DNA from: an uncultured Oscillospiraceae bacterium
GTDB taxonomy: Bacteria; Bacillota; Clostridia; Oscillospirales; Acutalibacteraceae
Direction: 5' to 3'
DNA: 9,550 nucleotides
Assembly: GCA_900549675.1 (NCBI GenBank)
Contig: URPG01000058.1
Coordinates: forward strand, 1 to 9,550
The notes beneath the pieces were generated by a model. The model was not told the origin of the DNA, made no database searches, and saw only the letters and a list, made by a program, of their open reading frames with translations. The position numbers and the translations under genes are program-made. Positions within the stretch are counted from its first letter, which is position 1; each line of letters starts with the position of its first letter. Below, piece after piece: positions 1 to 7,128 of the stretch.

Positions 1-390
1 CAACAGAATTTGGAAATAAAACGGGGTGGACGAAGTTATACCGCCGATACTTTAAAAAACTTGCAGGAAACTTATCCGCAGGCAGAACTTTTTCTTCTTA
101 TGGGAGAGGATATGTTTCTGACGGTGCAGGATTGGAAAAATCCACAGGAGATTTTTGCTTTGGCGACGATAGTCACCACACCCAGAAGTCATTCAATAGA
201 AATTATACGGCGGCATGAAAAATTTTTGACACAAACATTTCATGCCTGTGTTCGTATAGAAGAAATTCCGTATCTTCCAGTGTCTTCCACGCAAATCAGA
301 GAGTTTATCCGGCAGAAAAAAGAAATTGGGCACTTGCTTCCTTCGACGGTGGCAGAGTATATTCAGCGCCATCAAATTTATGCCGGATAA
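1..390 (+). CDS. nadD: nicotinate-nucleotide adenylyltransferase, 5'-truncated by the window edge
   Basis: This is the C-terminal 129 residues of NadD, which joins nicotinate mononucleotide and ATP to make deamido-NAD in cytosolic NAD synthesis (EC 2.7.7.18). The frame is open from base 1, so the start and the N-terminal nucleotide-binding GxFxxxHxGH motif lie outside the window; the family is usually about 200 residues. Visible family features are the RGGRSYTADTL stretch (bases 22-54), the MGEDMF/DW segment (100-135), and the C-terminal ATP-binding SSTxIR motif, seen as SSTQIR at 283-300. The segment TTPRSHS replaces the more usual RPG-type turn, a minor variation. In Firmicutes nadD is commonly followed by yqeK and rsfS, exactly as here; 62 bases separate it from yqeK. 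The identification is firm; only the 5' extent is unknown. Confidence 0.95.
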   Translation, partial: QQNLEIKRGGRSYTADTLKNLQETYPQAELFLLMGEDMFLTVQDWKNPQEIFALATIVTTPRSHSIEIIRRHEKFLTQTFHACVRIEEIPYLPVSSTQIREFIRQKKEIGHLLPSTVAEYIQRHQIYAG

Positions 391-452
391 GAAATAGTTT
401 TTATGCAAGATGTATTTATGCTTTCTCAGCAAGTTAGGAAAGGTCGATATTG

Positions 453-1037
453 ATGATTTCAGTACAGGAATGTGAAAAAATAATACGTCCGCTGTTGAGT
501 GATTCCCGCTTTTATCACAGTCAATGTGTATCCAAAGAGGCGGTTTGTTTGGCAAAGCGCTATGGTGCCGATGCAGAAAAAGCCGCTCTGGCAGGAATTT
601 TACATGACATTTGCAAAGAAATGCCTTTAGAAGAACAGTTGAAAATCATGAAACGCTTTGGTATAATGATGAACGAAACAGAAAAAAACGTGCCTAAGCT
701 TTATCATGCCATCAGCGGTTCTGCCTATGTAAAATATATCCTTGGGGTGGATGATGAAGAAATCGTGCAGGCGATTCGGTGGCATACCAGCGGACGGAAA
801 GAGATGACCTTGCTGGAGAAAGTAATTTTTGTGGCTGATTTTATCTCGGCTGACCGGGAATATCAAGGGGTAGAAGAAATGCGGCGTTTGGCAAAAATCA
901 GTTTGGAAGATGCCATGTTATGCGGGATTTCTTATACGATAACAGAACTGATTCAGAAAAAAGTTTTAGTGGATATCCATACAGCAGAGGCTTATAACCA
1001 AGTGCTGTTGGACTTACAAAAAAGAGAGAAGGTGTAA
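453..1037 (+). CDS. yqeK: YqeK-family HD-domain protein, probable symmetrical Ap4A hydrolase
   Basis: A 194-residue HD-superfamily phosphohydrolase of the YqeK family. Characterised YqeK proteins split diadenosine tetraphosphate into two ADP (EC 3.6.1.41), removing an alarmone-like dinucleotide made by stressed aminoacyl-tRNA synthetases. Likely metal ligands are visible in the family pattern: His22 (FYHS), His51-Asp52 (ILHDICK), His85 (LYHAISG), His111 (RWHTSG) and Asp129 (VADFISADR). No membrane segment or signal peptide is seen, so it is cytosolic. A TTG codon lies directly upstream in frame at 450, but I chose ATG 453 because AGGAAAGG at 436-443 is then 9 bases from the start. Only 2 bases separate its stop from rsfS, so the two are cotranscribed and probably translationally coupled. 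The activity is inferred from the family, not shown here. Confidence 0.93.
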   Translation: MISVQECEKIIRPLLSDSRFYHSQCVSKEAVCLAKRYGADAEKAALAGILHDICKEMPLEEQLKIMKRFGIMMNETEKNVPKLYHAISGSAYVKYILGVDDEEIVQAIRWHTSGRKEMTLLEKVIFVADFISADREYQGVEEMRRLAKISLEDAMLCGISYTITELIQKKVLVDIHTAEAYNQVLLDLQKREKV

Positions 1038-1039
1038 CC

Positions 1040-1390
1040 ATGACATCATGGGAACTGGCCCAAAAAACCGCGCAAATTTTGGAAGATAAAAAAGGTCTGG
1101 ATATCAATATTATTAAAATTGATGAAATTTCTACTTTGGCAGATTATTTTGTCATTGCCAGCGGTACAAGCAATACGCACGTAAAAGCATTGGCAGATGA
1201 AGTTGAAGTTAAAATAAAAGAAGAAGGTACAATGCCGGTGGGCTTGGAGGGATATCGTTCCAATTCTTGGATTTTATTGGACTATACACAGGTTGTTGTG
1301 CATATTTTCACTCCTGAGGGCCGCGAGTTTTACGATTTAGACCGTCTTTGGAGAGATGGAAAGAAAATGGAGCTTGATTTTCTATCGTAA
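1040..1390 (+). CDS. rsfS: ribosomal silencing factor RsfS
   Basis: A 116-residue RsfS/Iojap-family protein. RsfS binds protein uL14 on the 50S subunit, blocks joining with the 30S, and so lowers translation when nutrients are short. The family core is clear: KKGLDINIIKIDE, then LADYFVIASGTSNTHVKAL, the GLEGYRSNSWILLDYTQVVVHIF strand region (described here only as a motif block) and the terminal FYDLDRLW with a short charged tail. The length is typical. ATG 1040 follows a GAGAAGG Shine-Dalgarno sequence that lies inside the end of yqeK. Next to nadD and yqeK this is the standard Firmicutes arrangement (yqeK-yqeL in Bacillus). Nothing in the sequence departs from the family. Confidence 0.95.
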   Translation: MTSWELAQKTAQILEDKKGLDINIIKIDEISTLADYFVIASGTSNTHVKALADEVEVKIKEEGTMPVGLEGYRSNSWILLDYTQVVVHIFTPEGREFYDLDRLWRDGKKMELDFLS

Positions 1391-1406
1391 TCAAGGTATT
1401 TTGTTT

Positions 1407-1426
1407 GCCTGCCAAATGTGGCGGGC
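1407..1426 (+). terminator. GC-rich stem-loop between rsfS and leuS, possible weak attenuator
   Basis: GCCTGCC (1407-1413) pairs with GGCGGGC (1420-1426), seven pairs including one T-G wobble, around a 6-base loop. It is followed by TTTCCCTATATT, which is a poor T tract, so complete termination is doubtful. It may trim or stabilise the message between rsfS and leuS. The 67-base gap is too short for a T-box leader, and I see no T-box consensus. Confidence 0.3.
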
Positions 1427-1457
1427 TTTCCCTATATTGTGAGAGAGGTATGATATT

Positions 1458-3866
1458 ATGAAATATAACCATAAAGCCGTCGAACCCAAATGGCAGAAAA
1501 AATGGGAAGAATCTGCTGTGTTTGAGGCTCAAAATCAGTCTGAAAAACCGAAATTCTATGCGCTGGTAGAATTTCCGTATCCGTCCGGTCAAGGTTTGCA
1601 TGTGGGGCATCCCCGCCCGTATACAGCATTGGATGTTGTTTCACGTAAACGCAGATTGCAGGGCTACAATGTTTTGTTCCCTATGGGTTGGGACTCTTTC
1701 GGCTTGCCCGCTGAAAATTATGCAATTAAAAATCATGTACATCCCGCTGAATTTACCGACCAAAATATCCAAAGATTTAAAAAACAGATCCAATCCTTGG
1801 GAATGTCCTTTGATTGGAAACGTGAAATTGCCACGACAGATTCCTCTTATTATAAGTGGACACAATGGATTTTTATTCAGCTTTTTAAACATGGTTTGGC
1901 CTATAAAAAAGAGATGAACGTCAACTGGTGCCCCTCCTGCAAATGTGTTTTGGCAAATGAGGAAGTTGTCAACGGTACATGCGAGCGCTGCGGTACAGAA
2001 GTTGTGCATAAGTATAAGTCACAATGGATGCTTAAAATTACGGAATACGCTGAGCGTTTGATTCAAGATTTAAATGACTTGGATTATCCGGAGCGTGTAA
2101 AAGCACAACAAAAGAATTGGATTGGTAAATCTACCGGTGCGGAAGTAAAGTTTAAAACCACCGCAGGAGATGTGTTGGAGGTGTATACCACTCGTCCTGA
2201 TACTCTTTACGGTGCTACTTATATGGTGGTATCTCCGGAACATCCTTATCTTGCAAAATGGGAAAATCTACTCAAAAATAATGAAGAAATCAAAGCTTAT
2301 CAAAGAGAGGCCGCTAAAAAATCGGATTTTGAACGCACCGAGGTTGCCAAAGATAAAACAGGTGTGCGTTTAGAGGGTGTCACAGCCATTAATCCGCTCA
2401 CTGGAAAAGAAATTCCGATATTCATTTCGGACTATGTGTTGGTTTCTTACGGTACAGGTGCGATTATGGCTGTACCAGCCCATGATACACGTGACTGGGA
2501 ATTTGCTAAAAAATTTGATTTGCCGATTGTAGAAGTGGTTGCCGGCGGTGAAGTAGAAAAAGAAGCTTTTGTAGACTGCAATACGGGCGTCATGGTAAAT
2601 TCGGGCATTCTGGATGGCTTGTCTGTGGAAGAGGCGAAGAAAAAAATTATTGCTCATCTGGAAGAAGAGGGAATCGGTCACAGCAAGGTGAACTATAAAT
2701 TGCGCGACTGGGTGTTCTCTCGTCAGCGTTATTGGGGCGAACCCATTCCCATGGTGCATTGCGACAAATGCGGTTGGGTGCCTCTGGATGAACACGAACT
2801 GCCGCTCGAGTTGCCGAATGTGGAATCCTATGAACCGACCGATAACGGCGAATCTCCACTTGCTAAAATGACGGATTGGATTGACACCGTTTGTCCCAAA
2901 TGCGGCGGCAAAGCCACAAGAGAAACAGACACTATGCCGCAGTGGGCAGGTTCTTCTTGGTATTTCCTGCGCTATATGGATCCGCATAATTCGGATGCTT
3001 TGGCTTCTAAAGAAGCATTGGATTACTGGTCACCGATTGATTGGTACAATGGCGGCATGGAGCATACTACACTCCACTTGCTGTATAGTCGTTTTTGGCA
3101 TAAATTTCTATATGACATTGGTGTGGTGCCGACCAAAGAGCCGTATGCCAAACGCACCAGTCATGGTATGATTTTGGGTGAAAACGGTGAAAAAATGAGT
3201 AAATCCAGAGGCAATGTCGTCAATCCAGATGATATTGTGGAGGAATTTGGTGCCGATACCATGCGCTTGTATGAGATGTTTATCGGTGATTTTGAAAAAG
3301 CCGCTCCCTGGAACAGTGACGGAATCAAAGGCTGCCGCCGTTTTGTGGACCGCTATTGGAATTTACAGGATATCTTAATTGAGGGAGATAGCATTCGCAC
3401 GGAATTGGAATCTTCTTTCCATAAGACCATTAGAAAAGTGGATGAAGACGTCGAAAATCTGAAATTCAATACCGGAATTGCCGCGTTGATGAGCCTTTTA
3501 AATGATATTTATGCTGTGGGTTCTGTCAACAAAAAAGAGCTGGCTGTGTTCTCAATTATGATGAATATTTATGCTCCTCACGTGACAGAAGAGGTTTGGG
3601 AAGCTCATCAGCTTGGCAAAGGAATGATTGCCGAACAGGCTTGGCCCGAATATGACGAGAGCAAGTGTGTTGAATCTACCATTGAACTGGTGGTGCAAGT
3701 CAACGGAAAAGTGCGTGCCCGAATCAGTGTGGCGGCTGATATCACAAAAGAAGAAGCGGTTTCTACCGTAAAAACCAACGGGAAAATTCAGCCGCTTTTG
3801 GCAGATAAAACAATTGTAAAAGAGATCTATGTACCCGGAAAACTGGTTAATTTAGTGGTTCGTTAG
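1458..3866 (+). CDS. leuS: leucyl-tRNA synthetase
   Basis: Class Ia leucyl-tRNA synthetase (EC 6.1.1.4), 802 residues, normal for the bacterial type. It charges tRNA-Leu in the cytosol. Domains run in order: catalytic Rossmann fold with the HIGH motif as HVGH (48-51), zinc-binding cysteines C158, C161, C175 and C178, the CP1 editing domain with TTRPDT (244-249) and AHDTRD (341-346), the catalytic return RDWVFSRQRYWG (416-427), a second cysteine cluster (C435, C438, C479, C482), KMSKS (579-583), the helical anticodon-binding domain, and a C-terminal tRNA-binding segment ending in the VNGKVR region (748-753). All active-site and editing signatures are intact, so both charging and proofreading should work. 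ATG 1458 follows AGAGAGG about 10 bases upstream. It is the last gene before the strong terminator at 3884. Confidence 0.98.
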   Translation: MKYNHKAVEPKWQKKWEESAVFEAQNQSEKPKFYALVEFPYPSGQGLHVGHPRPYTALDVVSRKRRLQGYNVLFPMGWDSFGLPAENYAIKNHVHPAEFTDQNIQRFKKQIQSLGMSFDWKREIATTDSSYYKWTQWIFIQLFKHGLAYKKEMNVNWCPSCKCVLANEEVVNGTCERCGTEVVHKYKSQWMLKITEYAERLIQDLNDLDYPERVKAQQKNWIGKSTGAEVKFKTTAGDVLEVYTTRPDTLYGATYMVVSPEHPYLAKWENLLKNNEEIKAYQREAAKKSDFERTEVAKDKTGVRLEGVTAINPLTGKEIPIFISDYVLVSYGTGAIMAVPAHDTRDWEFAKKFDLPIVEVVAGGEVEKEAFVDCNTGVMVNSGILDGLSVEEAKKKIIAHLEEEGIGHSKVNYKLRDWVFSRQRYWGEPIPMVHCDKCGWVPLDEHELPLELPNVESYEPTDNGESPLAKMTDWIDTVCPKCGGKATRETDTMPQWAGSSWYFLRYMDPHNSDALASKEALDYWSPIDWYNGGMEHTTLHLLYSRFWHKFLYDIGVVPTKEPYAKRTSHGMILGENGEKMSKSRGNVVNPDDIVEEFGADTMRLYEMFIGDFEKAAPWNSDGIKGCRRFVDRYWNLQDILIEGDSIRTELESSFHKTIRKVDEDVENLKFNTGIAALMSLLNDIYAVGSVNKKELAVFSIMMNIYAPHVTEEVWEAHQLGKGMIAEQAWPEYDESKCVESTIELVVQVNGKVRARISVAADITKEEAVSTVKTNGKIQPLLADKTIVKEIYVPGKLVNLVVR

Positions 3867-3883
3867 AATTGAATCAAGCAATA

Positions 3884-3923
3884 AAAACACACTTGTTATG
3901 ATAAAAATCAAGTGTGTTTTCTT
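3884..3923. terminator. bidirectional rho-independent terminator
   Basis: A perfect 12-bp stem, AAAACACACTTG (3884-3895) with CAAGTGTGTTTT (3909-3920), closes a 13-base loop. On the + strand it ends in TTTTCTT, and on the - strand the complement of the A run supplies the T tract. It lies 17 bases after the leuS stop and about 65 bases beyond the stop of the convergent hydrolase gene, so it can end both transcripts. Confidence 0.9.
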
Positions 3924-3985
3924 ATGCCTTGTTTTATGCTGCCGAAACGGATAATGATAAATGTCTATGTATTCTTAAAATATGA

Positions 3986-5227
3986 TTAATTTTCAGTTTG
4001 TAGGAGTGCCATGACATTTTTCACCTCTTCTTTTGTTTCTTCTGTGTTAAGATAATCAGAAGAATAGAGGATAACCCCGTCGGCACCTGCGGTTCGGGCA
4101 TCTTTAATTTGGTCGGCAATGATTCTGCCGGAGGGCTGCCATGTGTTTTCATCAGCATCCGTACCTGCTTTATAAAGGGCCAGACCGATATATGTTTTTA
4201 AGAGCTTATGCTTTGACAGATTCATCCATTCCTCTAATGCTTGCCGGTATCCCAAGGTAGGGTGGTCATAGCTGTAGTAAATTTGGGGGCAGATGTAATC
4301 AATGTAGCCCGGAATCGAACACCATGTTTTTACGTCGGCGTTCATTTGTTCATTGTTTGGGATATTACCTGTGGGAGAAATGCCAAACACAACGGTAGGC
4401 TTGACAGATTTGATTTTTTGATAAACTTCCGCAATCATCGTGTTGACGTTAGCAGTTCGCCATTCTGCCAGTGGGACGGGACTGTCTACCGAAGAAGCAT
4501 AACTTTCATACGTTTGGCTGTCTAAAGAGCTATCTGTTGAGGGATAGAAATAATCGTCAAAATGAATGCCATCCACCTCATATTTTTCTACGATTTCCGC
4601 AGCACCATCGGCAATTACCTTTCGGATGTACGGGTGAGAGGGATTTAGATAAATGCCGCCGTCAAATTCCATAAAATAGTAGGGATTATCGCCTTTCAAC
4701 TGAGAGTAAAGATTGTTTTCCGCAAGTTCAAAAGCGGATTGTGAATTTTTAATTCGCAGGGGATTCAGCCATGCATGAAATTCCATTCCTAACTCATGGG
4801 TATAACCAACCATAAAAGCAAGGGGATCAAAGCCGGGGTCTTGTCCTTGGGTGCCGGTTAAGATGTGCGACCAAGGATACAGAGCAGACGGATACAAAGC
4901 GTCACCAAAAGGACGAACGTGCACGAATAGCGTGTTGATGCCTTTTTCTTTGGCGGACTGAGCGATATTTTTAAAATTCTCTTGAAAAGCAGCTTCTGTT
5001 TTTTCGGTTGTTGTCAGGGACATAAACGGAACCCAAAGACCAATCAGTTCTTTCTTGGAAGATTTTTCCGGTTTGGTATTGACAGGAGCAGGTGTTGAAG
5101 AAGCCTGCGAAGGTTCAGAAACGACAGGCGGCTCTTTTAACGGGGTTTCCTGATTTCCAAAAAACCAGACAATTCCAATGGTGAGAAAGAAAGCAATCCA
5201 GAGTATCACATAACTGTATTTTCTCAT
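3986..5227 (-). CDS. membrane-anchored GHL10-family glycoside hydrolase (PF02638-like, YngK/DigH relatives)
   Basis: A 413-residue envelope protein. Residues 5-24 form one hydrophobic segment with no lipobox cysteine and no clear cleavage site, so it is probably a signal anchor. Residues 25-58 are a Pro/Ser/Thr/Lys-rich spacer. From residue 60 a TIM-barrel-type GHL10 domain follows: GLWVPF (63-68), the FVHVRPFGDALYPS strand and loop (101-114), FHAWLNP (150-156), DGIHFDDYF (219-227), FGISPTGN (281-288) and the YIDYICPQIYYSY block (309-320). Acidic residues D223-D225 and the strand-end residues resemble a hydrolase active site, but which are catalytic is inference. E. coli DigH (YddW), of the same family, cuts peptide-free peptidoglycan strands, so a cell-wall role is plausible; other glycans remain possible. 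ATG 5227 is preceded by AGAAAGGA nine bases away. It is transcribed away from the small ORF at 5399. Confidence 0.85.
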   Translation of the reverse strand: MRKYSYVILWIAFFLTIGIVWFFGNQETPLKEPPVVSEPSQASSTPAPVNTKPEKSSKKELIGLWVPFMSLTTTEKTEAAFQENFKNIAQSAKEKGINTLFVHVRPFGDALYPSALYPWSHILTGTQGQDPGFDPLAFMVGYTHELGMEFHAWLNPLRIKNSQSAFELAENNLYSQLKGDNPYYFMEFDGGIYLNPSHPYIRKVIADGAAEIVEKYEVDGIHFDDYFYPSTDSSLDSQTYESYASSVDSPVPLAEWRTANVNTMIAEVYQKIKSVKPTVVFGISPTGNIPNNEQMNADVKTWCSIPGYIDYICPQIYYSYDHPTLGYRQALEEWMNLSKHKLLKTYIGLALYKAGTDADENTWQPSGRIIADQIKDARTAGADGVILYSSDYLNTEETKEEVKNVMALLQTEN

Positions 5228-5398
5228 ATTTTATAATCCTTTCTGTGCAAAAACCTTTTGAACAAGGCTTGTATACATAAATCTATGTACGGTTTCATGA
5301 GAAAATAACTAAAATCAATTGGCAGTAACATTTTATTTGACGAATGCATATAATAAATCAGCAGGTTAAAAGCAGTCACGGAGAAAGAGAGGCAAACT

Positions 5399-5551
5399 AT
5401 GTGGTTGGCGATTAAAATAGCATTGATAGGAAAAAGTTTATTGCTTCCCTTTGGCATTTTGTATGGGACATTGCTCTTAACAGCTCTGCTGCTCATAGTG
5501 GCTGTATTGTTCTTAAAAAAGAAAGAGAAAAAGTGGAAAGAGAAGAAATGA
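5399..5551 (+). CDS. candidate 50-residue single-pass membrane protein, unrecognised
   Basis: A 50-codon ORF below the length cut-off of most gene callers. ATG 5399 follows a purine-rich site, GGAGAAAGAGAGG, ending about 6 bases before the start. The product has a hydrophobic stretch from about residue 13 to 39 (LLLPFGILYGTLLLTALLLI and onward) and then a Lys/Glu/Trp tail, KKKEKKWKEKK, which by the positive-inside rule would face the cytosol. I do not recognise a family. The layout resembles small membrane proteins in general, including some type I toxins and holin-like peptides, but that is only a resemblance. It starts divergently from the GHL10 gene and its stop is 4 bases from the convergent stop of the dockerin gene. 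A - strand reading (5224-5559) covers the same bases, and only one is likely to be real. I see TATAAT at 5349-5354 but no matching -35. Confidence 0.45.
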   Translation: MWLAIKIALIGKSLLLPFGILYGTLLLTALLLIVAVLFLKKKEKKWKEKK

Positions 5552-5555
5552 AAGA

Positions 5556-7010
5556 TCACTTCTTCTCTTTTATTAATTTGCTGAGTAAAATCAAATCAGT
5601 TGTATTAATGATTTGATTATTATCCAAATCAGCGGCGATAAAATAAATATCCTCTAACGGTTCCGTCCCCAATAAATGATTCTGCACTCGAATGATATCT
5701 GCCCGGTTAACGGTACCAGAGGCATTGCAATCTCCCGGAACCACAAAATAATAAGGTTTTTCATTCTCTATAGTGACAGCATAGCCGGTACGTATTGTGC
5801 CCGCCGTAATGGGAAGATTGTCATGATTATAAAGAGTGACAGTAAACGGTGAAAATGCGTCTTTAATCGTTTTCACCGTTTTTCCCTGCGGGATGAAAAG
5901 AATGTTTTCTCGTTTTTCAGCCCATTCCGGCAGGACAAGCTCATCGATGTTTGGCTTCGTGGTGGGCTCCGGAGTAGGTTTTGGTGTTTTTGCGGGTGTA
6001 GGGGTGGCAGCGGGTGTTTGTATCGGAAGGGGAGTAGGTGAGGGAGTGGGAATAGGTTTTTCTTCAAAAGAATCCAGTTTTGTGTGATACACAAGACCAT
6101 CTTTGCCGGTGATGGCAGCATGATGGGCAAGAGCGTAAAAAGAGTAACTGTCGATTTCATAAACAGAAGTTATATCATTTTTTATATCATAATGGACGGC
6201 TCTTTGAGGATTTTCAATCCAAATGATTTCTTGGGTTTCCTCTAAAACATCAAAAGAAAATGGATGCAGTTGATCGGGAAAGGTAAAGGGACTGGATAGG
6301 ATCTCCTTTGAATAATCAAGAATTTCGCCGTCTAAAGTAATCAGCCAATGTAAATTTAAAATTTGAAAAGGCTTGGCCGGCATTTGAATTTCTCTTTGTA
6401 ATTGAGAATTATTTAAAGTTGAAATGGTCAGCGTTTGGGTTTCATCGCTGTAAACATACAGCGTTTCATCTTTGATTTGTAAAAACGAAATCGGCTTTTC
6501 ATAGGCAAGTTCGCCTAAAAACATACCGGAGGAATCCATCATCATGAGAGTACAGGTGTCAAAATAAGTGAGTAAATAGCTGTTTCCGGCAGCATCAAAA
6601 TCAAACAGCAAGATATCCTGCAAAGACATTCCCAAATTGACTTGGTTGACTTCGGTTAAGGTTTGAATGTCCAATTGATGGATAACAGCCCCCGAAGAAT
6701 CTTCTGCGGCGGCAAACATAGAATTTCCTTGCAGATTTGCTTGATAAAAAGGAATGGGGTAATTTCGTTCATACAGAACTTGCCCTTCTTCATCCAGCAA
6801 TAAGACAACCCCTTCTTGGTGATTGTTAAAGCAATACAGTGTACCAAACTCTGTTTCTTCCAACAGTAAGGTTTGTTCCGCGGCAGGCTGTGAAAGGGCA
6901 TATATTTGTTGATAGACGGGATTGTGGTAGATGTTTCCCAACCCTGCTAAAAGAAGGAAAAGCAAGGGAACGGCGAAAAGAGTGAAAACCAATACCTTTT
7001 TCTTTGTCAT
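5556..7010 (-). CDS. membrane-anchored protein with propeller-like ectodomain and C-terminal dockerin
   Basis: A 484-residue surface protein. Residues 6-25 are a hydrophobic signal anchor after MTKKK. Residues 45-315 are rich in short beta strands with repeated 'LDEEGQVLY', 'DFDAAGNSYLL', 'MDSSGMFLGELAY' type units, suggesting a beta-propeller; this is fold inference, not a family match. A Pro/Thr linker follows (319-353, PTPSPTPLPI type). Residues 370-420 look like the small beta module (IRTGYAVTI) that often precedes clostridial dockerins. The dockerin has two calcium loops, D427-x-N429-x-S431-G-x-x-N435-x-x-D438 and D461-x-D463-x-N465-x-x-x-N469-x-x-D472, each followed by a helix. Dockerins dock onto cohesins; no cohesin is in this window. 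I chose ATG 7010 because GGAAAGGAAG (7018-7027) is 7 bases away and the signal anchor starts there; the frame is open upstream to 7130, but that adds a non-signal leader. No enzymatic domain is seen. Confidence 0.8.
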   Translation of the reverse strand: MTKKKVLVFTLFAVPLLFLLLAGLGNIYHNPVYQQIYALSQPAAEQTLLLEETEFGTLYCFNNHQEGVVLLLDEEGQVLYERNYPIPFYQANLQGNSMFAAAEDSSGAVIHQLDIQTLTEVNQVNLGMSLQDILLFDFDAAGNSYLLTYFDTCTLMMMDSSGMFLGELAYEKPISFLQIKDETLYVYSDETQTLTISTLNNSQLQREIQMPAKPFQILNLHWLITLDGEILDYSKEILSSPFTFPDQLHPFSFDVLEETQEIIWIENPQRAVHYDIKNDITSVYEIDSYSFYALAHHAAITGKDGLVYHTKLDSFEEKPIPTPSPTPLPIQTPAATPTPAKTPKPTPEPTTKPNIDELVLPEWAEKRENILFIPQGKTVKTIKDAFSPFTVTLYNHDNLPITAGTIRTGYAVTIENEKPYYFVVPGDCNASGTVNRADIIRVQNHLLGTEPLEDIYFIAADLDNNQIINTTDLILLSKLIKEKK

Positions 7011-7037
7011 TTTGATACTTCCTTTCCACAGGCAGCC

Positions 7038-7065
7038 TTTGCAATCGGAGTGATTGCAAATTATA
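7038..7065 (-). promoter_or_regulatory. putative -10 box and overlapping palindromic operator of the dockerin gene
   Basis: Read on the - strand, TATAAT (7065-7060) is followed at once by a perfect inverted repeat, TTTGCAATC-N5-GATTGCAAA (whole repeat 7038-7060), sharing one base with the -10 box. The expected transcription start, about 7052-7054, falls inside the repeat, so the first arm would be mostly untranscribed; this favours a DNA operator over an RNA hairpin. The weak point is the -35: about 17 bases upstream is only CCAACT. A TTGACA exists at 7112-7107 but is too far away. Confidence 0.45.
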
Positions 7066-7128
7066 TCGAAATTTGTCGAATGAGTTGGTATAAAAAAAGC
7101 GAACTTGTCAAAGAGAGGGTGCATAGGC

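Noticed and set aside
108..400. Antisense 120-codon frame over nadD and yqeK (193-555, - strand)
   Set aside because: It is a mirror of two firmly identified genes, with no start signals or recognisable protein features.
2370..2987. 205-codon open frame on the - strand inside leuS
   Set aside because: It lies wholly within an intact, highly conserved leuS, has an unusual composition and no family features; it is an antisense shadow.
5274..5289. TACATA-N4-TATGTA inverted repeat upstream of the GHL10 gene
   Set aside because: Arms are only 6 bp, A+T-rich, and I cannot place a convincing promoter beside it, so it is easily chance.
5337..5354. TTGACG and TATAAT upstream of the small + ORF as a promoter
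   Set aside because: The spacer is only 6 bases, far below the 16-18 needed. TATAAT may be a -10 on its own, but no -35 fits it.
5936..6060. Repetitive G/T-rich stretch as a tandem repeat or repeat array
   Set aside because: It encodes the Pro/Thr linker of the dockerin protein; the repetition comes from PTP codons and is not a DNA-level array.
7107..7112. TTGACA on the - strand as the -35 of the dockerin gene
   Set aside because: It is 41 bases from the TATAAT at 7060-7065 and only 13 bases from a TTATAC sequence, neither workable for sigma-A.
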